Shown: positions 42,616 through 52,334, counted from the stretch's first letter. The stretch is 64,000 nt of DNA from Mycolicibacterium aubagnense (GCF_010730955.1 NZ_AP022577.1:4836001-4900000), one strand, 5' to 3'. Translations and numbers: made by a program. The notes: generated by a model not told the origin, from the letters alone.

Positions 42616-43898
42616 GGCACCCCGCTGATCCGCGTCCAGCCGTTGCGCGGTTGCGTCGTACCCGATGGCTCCTGACCGCCCTGTTCACCGCCATCACCGC
42701 CGGATGCCTCGTAGCGCTCGGTCTGGTCGCCGCCTCGATAGACTCACATTCCCGCGAACGCGCCCTCGACAACCACGTGGACAGAGTCGTCACCGGGCTC
42801 GCTCGCCAGGTCTATCGCGACGACGAAACCGGTGCACTCGACTTCGACGGGTTACGAACCGACGACCTCGCCCAAGGGCATACCGCGGTCGCTCTGCTTG
42901 AAACCGACCCCGACGGGCACTGGCGGGAGAGATTCGTACACCAACGATCGGCGCTGCCCGACCCAATGGGGCTCGAGGCGATCGCAGATCGCGTCGTTGC
43001 TACTGGCGTGACGGCCTACGCCACAGCCATCGCCACCACCGGTGCACCCGTTCGCCTCGCCGCCGAACCGATCGACGACGGATCCAAAGTGATCGCCACC
43101 GTGATCGCCGGCACCGATCCCACACCGAGTCGCACCGACCATCGACTACTGGTGGAGGCGCTGGTCGTAGGGTGCGGAACCCTCGTCGCGGCAGCCGCGG
43201 CCGCCGGCCATCTGTTATCGGGCCGCAGCATGCGCCCGGCCCTGGCCATGCTCGACGAACAGGAACGGTTCCTCTCCGACGCAGCACACGAACTGCGCAC
43301 ACCACTGGCGACGCTGCAACTGGTCACCGAACCCCATGCGCGAACCACCGCCGAAGCCGATCTCGCACTCCAAGATGCGCACCGACTCACCGGCCAGATG
43401 GCCCGTCTGGTGACGGGTCTGCTCGCCCGCACCCGTACCCGCACCGGCGTCGCTCACACTGCGACCACGCCACTGCGGCTCGACCAGCTCGCCGAGTCGA
43501 TCGTTGAGGAGGTGCGCGACGGCCACGACATCACCCTGACAACCAGCGAGACCATCGTCACCGGGGACCCGGACCTGCTCGGACTTGCGATCCGCAACCT
43601 CCTCGACAACGCCATTACGCACGGCGCCCCCGAACACCGCCGGGCCCAGATCGACGTCACCGTCGCCGACGGCCGCGTCGCGGTGCGCGACCACGGACCA
43701 GGCATCGATCCCGCGATACGCGGCAATCCGTTCGACCGAGGCGTCACCGGCCCCGACGGCCACCACGGCATCGGACTGGCAATCGTGGCCTGGGTCGCCC
43801 AACTCCACTCCGGCACCGCCACCATCGAACCCGCGCCCGGCGGCGGCGTGGTCGCCACAATCGCGCTACCTCAAGCTCACGAGTCGAGGAGTATGTAG
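42612..43898 (+). CDS. Sensor histidine kinase
   Basis: 428 aa from GTG 42612, overlapping the regulator stop. A transmembrane helix (about 17-40), a sensor domain of about 130 residues facing outward, and a second helix (about 178-198) come first. The dimerisation helix carries the phospho-His in SDAAHELRTPLATL (about residue 227). The ATPase domain has the N-box NLLDNAITHGAP, G1 DHGPGID and GIGLAIVAWV. Partner of the preceding response regulator. The stop overlaps a following GTG (TAGTG). Confidence 0.9.
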   Translation: MRHPADPRPAVARLRRTRWLLTALFTAITAGCLVALGLVAASIDSHSRERALDNHVDRVVTGLARQVYRDDETGALDFDGLRTDDLAQGHTAVALLETDPDGHWRERFVHQRSALPDPMGLEAIADRVVATGVTAYATAIATTGAPVRLAAEPIDDGSKVIATVIAGTDPTPSRTDHRLLVEALVVGCGTLVAAAAAAGHLLSGRSMRPALAMLDEQERFLSDAAHELRTPLATLQLVTEPHARTTAEADLALQDAHRLTGQMARLVTGLLARTRTRTGVAHTATTPLRLDQLAESIVEEVRDGHDITLTTSETIVTGDPDLLGLAIRNLLDNAITHGAPEHRRAQIDVTVADGRVAVRDHGPGIDPAIRGNPFDRGVTGPDGHHGIGLAIVAWVAQLHSGTATIEPAPGGGVVATIALPQAHESRSM

Positions 43899-44105
43899 TG
43901 AGGACATCGATATCCCGGATCGCTGCCGCTGCGACGCTGGCGGCCGCATTGAGCGCGGGGACGCCGGCGGTGTTGCGGGCTCTGCGGGGCTACCGCTGAC
44001 CGGGATCAGCGGTAGCGTCGGTGCGGCCGGCTTCGTCCAGACCGTCGTGCAACCCGGTGTGATCGTCGACCGCCAGCCTGAGCTGAACGCGCAGGACTGT
44101 CCTCA
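43898..44105 (+). pseudogene. Truncated or frameshifted small secreted protein
   Basis: A GTG at 43898 overlaps the kinase stop and has a GAGGAG site 7 bases upstream, so translation starts well. It gives a signal-like stretch (VRTSISRIAAAATLAAALSA) but stops at 43999 after 33 residues. The next bases, in another frame, read GSAGLPLTGISGSVGAAGFV, a plausible continuation with one shift. It looks like a signal-peptide gene broken by a frameshift, though a functional 33-residue peptide is not excluded. Confidence 0.45.
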
Positions 44106-44111
44106 TGCGAG

Positions 44112-44693
44112 TCAGCGTGCCGCATTCGGTGTCCACAGCGCGTCGAGTGCCGCGGTGAGGATGGGCGTTCGGAAGACTGGCTCTCCCGGGATGGAGGCGA
44201 TGGAGGCGATCAGCGCGAGAATCTGCGTTGCATCGAGGTCGTTGCGCAGCTCGCCGGATCGGTGTGCCTCCTGCACCAGTGACTCGGCGGCGTCGAGTAC
44301 GAGGGCGAAACCTTCACGGAACACAGGGCTTTCGGCGTCGGTCAGGTGGAGCAGCTCGCTGGCCAGAACGCGTTTGTGCAAGAAGTAACCGTAGAAGCGG
44401 CGCAGCCAGGCCTGCAGTCTGGCGCCCGGGGTGGCGCCCTCGCACGTCTGCGCAGCCTGGCAGATCGTGGCGATCTCCTCGCTGTAGAGCGCTTCCAATA
44501 ACGTGCGCCGGTCGGCGAAGTTGCGGTACAGGGTCGCCGAGCCGATATTCGCGCGGCGCGCGATGTCGGCCATCGATACGTCCGCGTCGGGGTCGGCGAA
44601 CGCGGCCCGGGCGGCGGCCAGGATCTTGTCGCGATTGCGCTGTGCGTCCACCCGCCGGGTGGCGGGTGGAGTTGCGCGTTCGTTGGTCGTCAT
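44112..44693 (-). CDS. TetR-family transcriptional regulator
   Basis: 193 aa from ATG 44693 (GAGGTGAGAG before it); longer starts would include the operator. The helix-turn-helix reads VSMADIARRANIGSATLYRNFADRRTLLEALY (about 41-72). The C-terminal ligand domain is helical. It lies divergent from an alpha/beta hydrolase gene with a 37-base palindromic operator in the 146-base gap, so it most likely represses both itself and the hydrolase. The ligand is unknown. Confidence 0.9.
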   Translation of the reverse strand: MTTNERATPPATRRVDAQRNRDKILAAARAAFADPDADVSMADIARRANIGSATLYRNFADRRTLLEALYSEEIATICQAAQTCEGATPGARLQAWLRRFYGYFLHKRVLASELLHLTDAESPVFREGFALVLDAAESLVQEAHRSGELRNDLDATQILALIASIASIPGEPVFRTPILTAALDALWTPNAAR

Positions 44694-44745
44694 GTCTCTC
44701 ACCTCGCACTTCCACGCCACGGTCGACAAGTGGGGAGGGTCTCCG

Positions 44746-44782
44746 TATTGTCGAAGTGGGCACCCTGTCCACTTCGACAATA
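44746..44782. promoter_or_regulatory. Palindromic TetR operator
   Basis: TATTGTCGAAGTGG and CCACTTCGACAATA are perfect 14-bp arms around a 9-base spacer. Position between the divergent tetR-type gene and hydrolase gene makes it the likely operator for both. Confidence 0.8.
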
Positions 44783-44839
44783 CTCATCCCGCCCCGTGCG
44801 CCACCACCCGGTAGCGCCGCATCGCACAGGAGATCTGTC

Positions 44840-45784
44840 ATGATCCGCACCCCAGCACCCACCGACAGTGTCATCGGTCCGCCGACCGCGACGCTGTCCA
44901 CCAGGCCCGTGATCCTGCCTGCCCCTGAACGTGGCGATGACCTGCAAGTCCGTGTCACCGCACCGGGCAGCGGCGAGGGTCTGCCGGTGGTGTTGTTCTC
45001 GCACGGGTTCGGCTTCTCGATGGACGCCTACGGCCCCCTGACCGACTTCTGGGCATCGCACGGCTTCGTCGTCATCCAGCCCACCCACCTGGACTCGGCG
45101 TCGCTCGGTCTGGCTCCCACCGACCCGCGCGGGCCGCAGATCTGGCGCTACCGGATCCAGGATCTGGTGACCATCGTCGATAATCTCGACGCGGTCATCG
45201 CGGCTGTGCCGGGCCTGCCGGGCCGGGTGGACCGCAGCCGGATCGCCGCGACCGGGCATTCTTACGGCGCGACCACCGCCAGCGCACTACTGGGAGCCCG
45301 CGTTCTGCCCCCGGCGGGTGATGCGCAGGAAGACTTCACCGACTCCCGGATCCGCGCCGGCGTACTGCTGAGCCTGGCCGGGCTGGCCGGCAACGACCTC
45401 ACACCGATTGCGACCCAGTTCTTCCCGTTCATGAATCCCAGCTTCGAGCACTTCAGCGCCCCCGCGCTCATCACCGCCGCCGATGCGGACCAGTCACCAC
45501 TGTCCACCCGCGGCCCGGACTGGTGGGAAGACGCCTACGCGCTAAGTCCGGGCGTCAAGTATCTGCTGACCCTGTTCGGAGCTGACCACGCTCAGGGTGG
45601 CATCCACGCCTACGGAACAGTGCCGCAGTCAGATTCGGACAACCCGGCCACCGTCGCGCTCGTGCAGCGCGTCACCACCGCCTACCTGCGTACCGCGTTG
45701 CAGGTCGATGAGACCAGTTGGCCCGCAATGCAACAGGAACTGGCCGGCCAGCTCGAACCGGGCGGCCGCATCACCACCAAGTGA
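44840..45784 (+). CDS. Alpha/beta hydrolase (chlorophyllase/PAF-acetylhydrolase-like)
   Basis: 314 aa from ATG 44840 with an AGGAG site. The fold shows an oxyanion strand VVLFSHGFGFSMDAYG, nucleophile elbow GHSYGATTAS (Ser about 140), a distal Asp in ITAADADQS and a C-terminal His in FGADHAQGGIHAYG. No signal peptide. The pattern fits chlorophyllase-like or platelet-activating-factor acetylhydrolase-like hydrolases in Actinobacteria. It is under control of the divergent TetR regulator and may detoxify or process its inducer. Confidence 0.85.
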   Translation: MIRTPAPTDSVIGPPTATLSTRPVILPAPERGDDLQVRVTAPGSGEGLPVVLFSHGFGFSMDAYGPLTDFWASHGFVVIQPTHLDSASLGLAPTDPRGPQIWRYRIQDLVTIVDNLDAVIAAVPGLPGRVDRSRIAATGHSYGATTASALLGARVLPPAGDAQEDFTDSRIRAGVLLSLAGLAGNDLTPIATQFFPFMNPSFEHFSAPALITAADADQSPLSTRGPDWWEDAYALSPGVKYLLTLFGADHAQGGIHAYGTVPQSDSDNPATVALVQRVTTAYLRTALQVDETSWPAMQQELAGQLEPGGRITTK

Positions 45785-45972
45785 GCCCGGGCGGCCGTGT
45801 CATTGACGCAACGCGGCAGCGTCGGGCGTCTGCCTCCGGGCAATCATCGAAATATGCGGTTGTGCTTGCGGTTTCGTGCACTGAGTGTGCCCACTCGGCA
45901 TCGGTCGGTGCTTCGGCCCAGACGGGTCGCAAGACGGGACACCCAGGAAAGTGGTGGTGTGCCTGGGGCTGC

Positions 45973-47052
45973 TTAGACGCCCGCCGCCGATAACCATTCG
46001 CTGTAGAACAGCACGATGCCGAGTCCGCAGGCGACCGCGGCGATGAGCCAGAATCTAATGGTGAGTGTGGTTTCCGGCCAGCCCATTAGTTCGAAGTGGT
46101 GGTGCAGCGGGGAGTTGCGGAATACCCTTCGGCCGGTGGTGCGGAACGATGCGACCTGGACAACGACCGAGGTCACCTCGGCAACGAACAGAGAGCCCAA
46201 GACGACCGCCAGGATCTCGGTGCTACTGGTTACCGACAGGCCGGCGACGATGCCGCCAAGCGCCAGTGAACCCGTGTCGCCCATGATGATCTTGGCCGGT
46301 GCTGCGTTCCACCAGACGAATCCGATACAAGCACCTGCGGTCGCCGCCGCAACCACCGCGAGGTCGAGAGGGTCACGTACCTGGTAACAACCGGCCGCTT
46401 GTGAGACCGCACAGGCGTTTCGGTACTGCCAGAACGTGATGAGCACATATGCAGCGCTCACCATGGCCATGGCACCAGCGGCGAGCCCATCCAGGCCGTC
46501 GGTGAGATTGACGGCATTGGACCACGCTGAGACGACGACGATGCAGAACACCACGAACAACGCGGGCGGGAGAGTGAGTGCGGCAATGCCACGTACGAAG
46601 GACACCTCCGTGGTGGCGGGGGTCAGGCCATCAGCATTGCGGAACTGCAGGGCAAGTACCCCGAACAGTACGGCCGCGAGCAGTTGGCCAGCGGACTTAG
46701 CTCGCTTGTTCAGTCCGAGATTGCGGACCCGTCGTAGCTTGATGTAGTCGTCAGTAAATCCGACGCAGCCCAATGCAGTGGCCAGACCCAGGACGAGTAG
46801 ACCGGACGCCGATGGGCCATCGCCATCCTGCGTTAGCCCAATGAGGTTGGTGGCCAAGTAACTTACCCAGATCGCCATGAGGATCGCGATACCGCCCATG
46901 GTTGGGGTTCCGCGTTTGCGTTGGTGGGTTTGCGGGGCCTCGTCGCGGATAGGTTGGCCGAGGCCCCGTCTAGTAAATACGCGGATCAACACCGCGGTCA
47001 CGAGGATTGCCACCACCAACGCGATGGCTGCGGCGATGAGCACTTGGGTCAC
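45973..47052 (-). CDS. mraY: Phospho-N-acetylmuramoyl-pentapeptide transferase (MraY)
   Basis: 359 aa from GTG 47052, full length for the family. Ten transmembrane helices. Family motifs are [18 protein letters not shown], the Asp-Asp pair in [33 protein letters not shown] and [12 protein letters not shown]. It transfers phospho-MurNAc-pentapeptide to undecaprenyl phosphate, making lipid I. mraY normally sits within the division and cell wall cluster with murF and murD; none of those genes is here, so this is either a relocated copy or a second copy. All catalytic residues seem intact. Confidence 0.93.
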   Translation of the reverse strand: MTQVLIAAAIALVVAILVTAVLIRVFTRRGLGQPIRDEAPQTHQRKRGTPTMGGIAILMAIWVSYLATNLIGLTQDGDGPSASGLLVLGLATALGCVGFTDDYIKLRRVRNLGLNKRAKSAGQLLAAVLFGVLALQFRNADGLTPATTEVSFVRGIAALTLPPALFVVFCIVVVSAWSNAVNLTDGLDGLAAGAMAMVSAAYVLITFWQYRNACAVSQAAGCYQVRDPLDLAVVAAATAGACIGFVWWNAAPAKIIMGDTGSLALGGIVAGLSVTSSTEILAVVLGSLFVAEVTSVVVQVASFRTTGRRVFRNSPLHHHFELMGWPETTLTIRFWLIAAVACGLGIVLFYSEWLSAAGV

Positions 47053-47172
47053 TTTTCACCGCCACTCAGGTAGTTGTGCCCAAAATATCTGTCCCGCGAT
47101 AGATCCCGATCCCCCATAGGGTCCAGTATCGCTGGTGTCGTTATCGGGCCGCCGTGATTGTTTCGCGTGTGG

Positions 47173-47835
47173 CTATGTGTTAGTTGGGGCGCTGAGTTCG
47201 AAGGCGGTGGCCAGGTTGGCGATGACTTCGGGGTCGCCGTCGACGACCAGCGACTGGCGGGTGAGGGCTTCGACGAGTGTGCTCGAGCCGTTGTTGATCC
47301 CGACGAGTGTTGCGATGTCTGTGCTGATGGTCGCCCGAGGCTGATGCGCGGTGCCGGCCTGGATGTTGATGTCTCCGTTAGTGATTGCGACGTGAAAAGC
47401 GTTGCCGTCGACGCGTAGCTCGTAATCGCCGTCCGCCGCGGGGGAGCTCTGGGGATTGAATCTGGCGGCCATCGCGAACGCGAGCAGATTGGTGTTGACG
47501 GCCTGGCCTTCGGCCGGGGTGCCCAGGCGGCGCAGTCCCCATCGGGTCAGGCCGAGCAGCACCGGCCGCAGCGCCTGGCCATCTGCGGCGAGCTGATACA
47601 CCGTTGACGCGGCCGGGGGAGGTAGCACGGCTTTCTCGATGACCGCAGCTTCTTCGAGTTCGCGTAGTCGCTGGGTGAGCAGTCCGGTCCCGATGCCGGG
47701 CAATCCGGTCAGCAGGTCGGTGAATCGTTTCGGGCCCATCAGCAGTTCGCGAACGATCAGCATCGTCCAACGCTCGCCCAACAGGTCGAGCGCGACTGCC
47801 AGTCCGCAGTACTCGTCGTAAGACCTCTTCGTCAT
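47173..47835 (-). CDS. HxlR regulator fused to SCP2-like domain
   Basis: 220 aa. An HxlR-type winged helix (about 5-100): CGLAVALDLLGERWTMLIVRELLMGPKRFTDL and GIGTGLLTQRLRELEEAAVI. The C-terminal part (about 115-215) resembles an SCP2 sterol-carrier-type domain, FHVAITNGDINIQAGTAHQPRATISTD then LVVDGDPEVIANL, which may bind a lipid effector. It is divergent from the small basic protein and MMPL genes, with a palindrome between them. A lipid-sensing repressor of the transporter is a reasonable inference. Confidence 0.85.
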   Translation of the reverse strand: MTKRSYDEYCGLAVALDLLGERWTMLIVRELLMGPKRFTDLLTGLPGIGTGLLTQRLRELEEAAVIEKAVLPPPAASTVYQLAADGQALRPVLLGLTRWGLRRLGTPAEGQAVNTNLLAFAMAARFNPQSSPAADGDYELRVDGNAFHVAITNGDINIQAGTAHQPRATISTDIATLVGINNGSSTLVEALTRQSLVVDGDPEVIANLATAFELSAPTNT

Positions 47836-47855
47836 GTCTCGCCCATCATATCATT

Positions 47856-47871
47856 TGAAGTATGTACTTCA
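47856..47871. promoter_or_regulatory. HxlR operator candidate
   Basis: TGAAGTA-TG-TACTTCA, a perfect 7-bp inverted repeat in the 63-base gap between the hxlR-type gene and the divergent small-protein gene; a good candidate for autoregulation. Confidence 0.65.
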
Positions 47872-47898
47872 GAATTAGTAAGTAGTAACGTCCGGTTT

Positions 47899-48255
47899 AT
47901 GAACTTACGAACGGCGGCGCCGACCGCCAGGACCCCCGACCCTCCACTCGAAACCGTCCCGATCGATGCGCCCTCGGGCGCATCGGATGTGCCGAAAGAA
48001 GCTGCTGGAAAGAGACATTCGAGTTATGCCGGATCAACCAACCGCCTGCGTGCCCCGTCGGTGCGCGCTCCTGCACCTCGGCGGGAGGCCGCAGCGGCGG
48101 CCGGTAAACCTGCCGGGCGGACCGGGGTGTGGACCCGAATCACCAACGCGCTGCGCAGTCCCCGCCGCCGCAAACCCGACCAGCCGCAGTACCCGCCGCG
48201 CCGCCCGGCGTTCATGGCAGATGCCGCCATGAAACGTGAAATGCATCGGCTCTGA
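47899..48255 (+). CDS. Small basic Pro/Arg/Ala-rich protein
   Basis: 118 aa, leaderless-looking start 27 bases after the operator. Composition is Pro, Ala and Arg-rich with a hydrophilic basic middle (about 45-95) and an end KREMHRL. No domain or membrane segment. It lies 130 bases before the MMPL gene and may be co-transcribed. It could instead be a non-coding stretch; codon style fits coding but no homologous pattern is recognised. Confidence 0.5.
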   Translation: MNLRTAAPTARTPDPPLETVPIDAPSGASDVPKEAAGKRHSSYAGSTNRLRAPSVRAPAPRREAAAAAGKPAGRTGVWTRITNALRSPRRRKPDQPQYPPRRPAFMADAAMKREMHRL

Positions 48256-48385
48256 AGTGTCGCGCACAGCTCAGAAAGTCGGCTAGCGCCGGACTGAAAT
48301 ACGTGGTGCCGCTACTGGATTGCCGCATCCGTGACCCCGCGTGTCGCCACCACCGTCACCGCTTCGCAGAAAAGAGAACTCGACT

Positions 48386-50656
48386 ATGTTCACCAAACTC
48401 GGCGAACTCGGCTTGCGCTACCCACGCTCGATCCTCGGTGCGGCGCTTGTGCTGTTGGTGCTGGCGGGGATTTTCGGCGCCCCCGTCGCCGTGCAATTGC
48501 CCTCCGGGGGATACGAGGTCGGCGACTCCGAATCCTCCCGGGCAACAGCGATCCTGAACCACACCTTCGATGTCGGCGGCATGCCCATCGTCTTCGAAAT
48601 CACCGGTTCCAATGGTCCGGACGCCTCCAACGTGCGTGACCGCGCCCACCACGTGATCGACGCGTTGACCGCGTCCGGGCATGCACAACAAATCAACTCT
48701 TACTGGACCGCGGCAGCATCAGCGACCGCGGCCTCACTGCTCAGCAGCGACCGTCGAACCGGCCTGGTCGTCGCCGAGATCACCGGCGGTGATAGTGACG
48801 CACCACCGCGGGCGCATGACATCGCCAAGGACCTGGTCGGCACCCGAGATGGCGTGACTGTGAAGGCCGGCGGTCAGGCCATCGCGTACTACGACTTCAA
48901 CCGGCAATCGCGCATCGACCTCGTTACCGTCGAAGCCATCGCAGTCCCGTTCACCTTCGTTGTCCTGGTCTGGGTTTTCGGCAGTGCTGTCGCAGCGATG
49001 GTGCCTCTCCTCGTCGCCGCATTCGCGGTCGCCGGAACGACCGCTGCGCTACGCCTGATCTTCGCGTTCACCAATGTCTCGGTGTTCGCGCTCAACCTCA
49101 CCACCGCGCTGTGCCTGGCCCTGGCCATCGACTACACGCTGTTCATCATCGAGCGCTACCGCGAAGAGATCACCGACGGCGCGCAAGCCGTACAAGCACT
49201 GATCACCACCCTCAACACCGCAGGCCGCACCGTCACCTATTCAGCGATCACGGTCGCGCTGTCCCTGGCCACCATGGCCGTCTTCCCGATGTACTTCCTG
49301 CGATCGCTGGCCTACGCCGGAGTGATCTGCGTGGGACTGTCGCTAATGGGGGCACTGGTCGTGGCGCCGGCACTACTGGTCGTCCTCGGCGCCCGCATAG
49401 ATGCGTGGGACATCCGCACTCCGATTCTTCGGCTGTGCGGCCGCCAGAACACTCGCCGGCGCCCTCTGCAGGACAGTTTCTTCTACCGAACAGCCGTTTT
49501 CTGCATGCGCTACGCGGTCCCGGTAATCATCGCCGTGACAGCACTATTCGCCGGATTGGGCGCGCCGTTCCGCGGGATCCAGACCGCCTATCCCGACGAC
49601 AGGACATTGCCCTCATCAGCATCGTCACGCCAAGCCGGTGATGTCCTGCGTGAACAGTTCCCGCGGTACGGCAGCAACGCCATTCGCATCGTCCTGCCTA
49701 CGGACGCCGGCTCAACTGCAGGCCTGTCGCACTACGCCGCCGCCCTCTCGAGAACCCGCGATGTCGCCGCGGTCGCCGCACCGGATGGAACCTACGTCGC
49801 CGGAGCCCGCATGAGCACCGATCCATACGGCGCTGAGATACGCCGGGACGCAGCGTATCTCACGGTCTCGAGCACCCTCGACCCGTTCTCGCCGCCTGGC
49901 GAAGGCCAACTCGTCGCGCTCAAGGCCATCTCCGCGCCCGGCCCGACATTGTTCGACGGCACCGCGCAACGCAACATCGACGACGTCCACGGGATCACCA
50001 GCCGCATTCCCCTCGTGCTGGCGCTGGTCGCGATCACCACGTTGGTGCTGGTGTTCTTGTTCACCGGCAGCATGCTGCTCCCGGTCAAAGCCGTGCTGAT
50101 GAACGCCCTGTCGCTGACCGCCTCGTTCGGGGCGATGGTGTGGATCTTTCAGGAAGGTCATCTCGGTGGGTTCGGCACGACCACCACGGGCAACATCAAT
50201 GCCGCATTCCCGCCGCTGATCTTCTGCCTGGCGTTCGGTCTGTCGATGGACTACGAAGTGTTCGTGCTCTCGCGCATCCGCGAAGAGTGGCTCCGCACGC
50301 CTCGACAGACCGCTTCCGACAATGACCAAGCTGTAGCCGTTGGGCTGGCCCGCACCGGCCGGATCGTCACCGCCGCCGCGACCGTCATGGCCATCGTCTT
50401 TGTGGCCATGATCGCGTCTCAGCAATCCAATATGCGCATGCTCGGTACCGGGCTCACCATCACCGTGCTGCTGGACGCGTTCGTCGTCCGCACCGTATTG
50501 GTGCCCGCTGTAATGAAACTGATGGGCCGCGTCAATTGGTGGGCGCCGGGACCACTGGCCCGCTGGCACACCATCTGGGGGCTGCACGAAGGGCCAACAT
50601 CCCCGTCCGAGACGGTTCAGCATCACAACGGTCAAACGACGGCCAACAGGTCCTAG
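48386..50656 (+). CDS. MMPL-family transporter
   Basis: 756 aa from ATG 48386; an earlier in-frame ATG adds a low-complexity head. Two repeats of an outward loop plus a five to six helix bundle, as in RND/MmpL proteins. The transmembrane Asp/Tyr proton-relay motif appears twice: ALAIDYTLFIIERYREE and AFGLSMDYEVFVLSRIREE. MmpL proteins export envelope lipids or drugs by proton motive force. No mmpS or lipid synthesis partner is next to it. The divergent HxlR-SCP2 regulator, with its possible lipid-binding domain, probably controls it. Confidence 0.9.
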   Translation: MFTKLGELGLRYPRSILGAALVLLVLAGIFGAPVAVQLPSGGYEVGDSESSRATAILNHTFDVGGMPIVFEITGSNGPDASNVRDRAHHVIDALTASGHAQQINSYWTAAASATAASLLSSDRRTGLVVAEITGGDSDAPPRAHDIAKDLVGTRDGVTVKAGGQAIAYYDFNRQSRIDLVTVEAIAVPFTFVVLVWVFGSAVAAMVPLLVAAFAVAGTTAALRLIFAFTNVSVFALNLTTALCLALAIDYTLFIIERYREEITDGAQAVQALITTLNTAGRTVTYSAITVALSLATMAVFPMYFLRSLAYAGVICVGLSLMGALVVAPALLVVLGARIDAWDIRTPILRLCGRQNTRRRPLQDSFFYRTAVFCMRYAVPVIIAVTALFAGLGAPFRGIQTAYPDDRTLPSSASSRQAGDVLREQFPRYGSNAIRIVLPTDAGSTAGLSHYAAALSRTRDVAAVAAPDGTYVAGARMSTDPYGAEIRRDAAYLTVSSTLDPFSPPGEGQLVALKAISAPGPTLFDGTAQRNIDDVHGITSRIPLVLALVAITTLVLVFLFTGSMLLPVKAVLMNALSLTASFGAMVWIFQEGHLGGFGTTTTGNINAAFPPLIFCLAFGLSMDYEVFVLSRIREEWLRTPRQTASDNDQAVAVGLARTGRIVTAAATVMAIVFVAMIASQQSNMRMLGTGLTITVLLDAFVVRTVLVPAVMKLMGRVNWWAPGPLARWHTIWGLHEGPTSPSETVQHHNGQTTANRS

Positions 50657-50700
50657 CTGCCCATTAATGACCATGCCCCCAGTCAGTCAGGACAACGACC

Positions 50701-51381
50701 ATGCTTGATACTGCCTACAGGCTCGCTCGCCGCCGAATCGCCGAGCTGGCCCTCGCCCTGAGCGCCGACCAGTTCGCAATCCCGGTGCCCGCGACGCCCG
50801 GCTGGACGGTCCACGACCTTCTGACACATCTGGTCGGTGGTGCCGCCGACATCACCAACGGCAGGCTCGACGTGGCGGGAAGCGATCAATGGACAGAGCT
50901 CCACGTGCGGGAACGGCGCACCCGGTCGATCGATGAACTCCTGGCCGAATGGCACCGCGTCGGCCCGACCGTCGAGACATCCCTGACGAATCCGACTTTC
51001 ACCGGACCCAACCTCGCCGCCGACGCCATCTGCCACGAAGCGGACCTGCACGAGGCACTCGGCCTGGACCGCGTCGACCGCGAACATTGGCAGCCGTTCC
51101 TGGACACCATGATGCGATTGATGCACCGTCGGTCCCAGGGCTCAACCGCCATGGTGATCCATGACGAGAACGACAGGCAATGGCATTGCGGCGCAGGCGA
51201 ACCCACCCTTCTCCTGCGCGCCGACGGCTACGAACTGCTGCGCGGTGCCTACAGTCGGCGCTCCCGGCGACAGATCGCCGCGTGGGACTGGACACCCGCA
51301 CCGCCCCCGCACATCGTCGAGCACTTCGGGCACTTCGGTCCCCGCGACGACGACCAACCCATCCCGAACACCGTCGCCTGA
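50701..51381 (+). CDS. Maleylpyruvate isomerase/mycothiol-dependent family protein
   Basis: 226 aa. N-terminal DinB/MDMPI helical bundle: WTVHDLLTHLVGGAADI, with a later CHEADLHEALG, providing the conserved metal-ligand His residues of the mycothiol-dependent maleylpyruvate isomerase type (TIGR03083). The C-terminal region has EPTLLLRADGYELLRGAYSRRSR. Many mycobacterial members have no known reaction but likely use mycothiol as cofactor. It lies 44 bases after the MMPL stop; the nature of the link is unknown. Cytosolic. Confidence 0.8.
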   Translation: MLDTAYRLARRRIAELALALSADQFAIPVPATPGWTVHDLLTHLVGGAADITNGRLDVAGSDQWTELHVRERRTRSIDELLAEWHRVGPTVETSLTNPTFTGPNLAADAICHEADLHEALGLDRVDREHWQPFLDTMMRLMHRRSQGSTAMVIHDENDRQWHCGAGEPTLLLRADGYELLRGAYSRRSRRQIAAWDWTPAPPPHIVEHFGHFGPRDDDQPIPNTVA

Positions 51382-51428
51382 ACGGTCCATCGTTTCGTCG
51401 GTAGCCTGACTGCGGCGGAGGGGGACAG

Positions 51429-52169
51429 ATGGGTGTGAAAGTAGAACGGTTTGCGGACTCACCCGTGACGCGGGTGTCCCGATGGTGCTTCAACTGCTAT
51501 CTGATCGACGGCGACGACGGGAATGTCGTTGTGGTCGATGCCTTTATGCCGAAACTGGTGGCCGACCTCGCCCCGTTGCTGGGCGACCGCCGGCCCGTCG
51601 CGGTGACCGCCACCCATGGCCATCCCGATCACCTCAGCGGCGCACCGGCGATCGCCGACCGGTACGGAGCCGGTATTCACCTGGCGGCCGAGACGGTCTC
51701 CTACATCGACGGTAGTGCCACACCCCGCACACCGAGCGTCGCCAAGCTCGCCCGAACGTGGCCGGTCCTGTTCGGCCAACCCTTCGACGCCAAGGCCGCA
51801 GCCGGTTTCGTCGCGGCGTCGGCAACGGTCGGATTCGGCACCACGCGCGGCATGCTGTGGCCGGGACCAGAGCCCACCGTCGCCCTTGACGACGGCGATC
51901 GACTACCGGGCGCCTCGGCGTGGACGGTGATCGCCGCGCCCGGTCACACCGATGACTGAATCACGTTCTGGCACAAAGACTCTCGGACGCTCCTGTCGGG
52001 CGATGCGGTCATCACCATGTATGGCCGCCCGCGGTTCGCGCCAGACACCATCGATGCCGCGGCCAGCGCCCGCACCGCAGCGCGCCTGCGCTCCCTGCAC
52101 GTGGAACATGTACTACCTGGGCATGGATTGCCCGCTCACGAGATCGAGGTGCTGGGCGCCGCCCGTTGA
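51429..52169 (+). pseudogene. MBL-fold metallo-hydrolase gene with premature stop
   Basis: The frame is open from ATG 51429 to a TGA at codon 177 (51957-51959) and then continues in the same frame to 52169 (246 sense codons in all). Metal ligands are intact on both sides: HGHPDH (HxHxDH) and APGHTDD before the stop, then LLSGDAV and VLPGHGLPAHE after it. A Ser TCA to TGA change would explain the stop. Without read-through the product lacks its last metal ligands. It is an MBL-fold hydrolase (glyoxalase II/lactonase-like). Possible sequencing error. Confidence 0.85.
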
Positions 52170-52334
52170 TGGCACGACGACCTTGTGGCTATCGCTGAAG
52201 TAAGGGTTGACCGAAATCACATTGGCCGGATGTAGAGCCCTCACGAATGGCCTGTGCCTGTTCAGCGCGCTGTGCTGTCCCCGGACGACCCGAGGCAGGA
52301 CCGGTCGGTGGTTTCAAGGGCGCGCAAAACGAGC

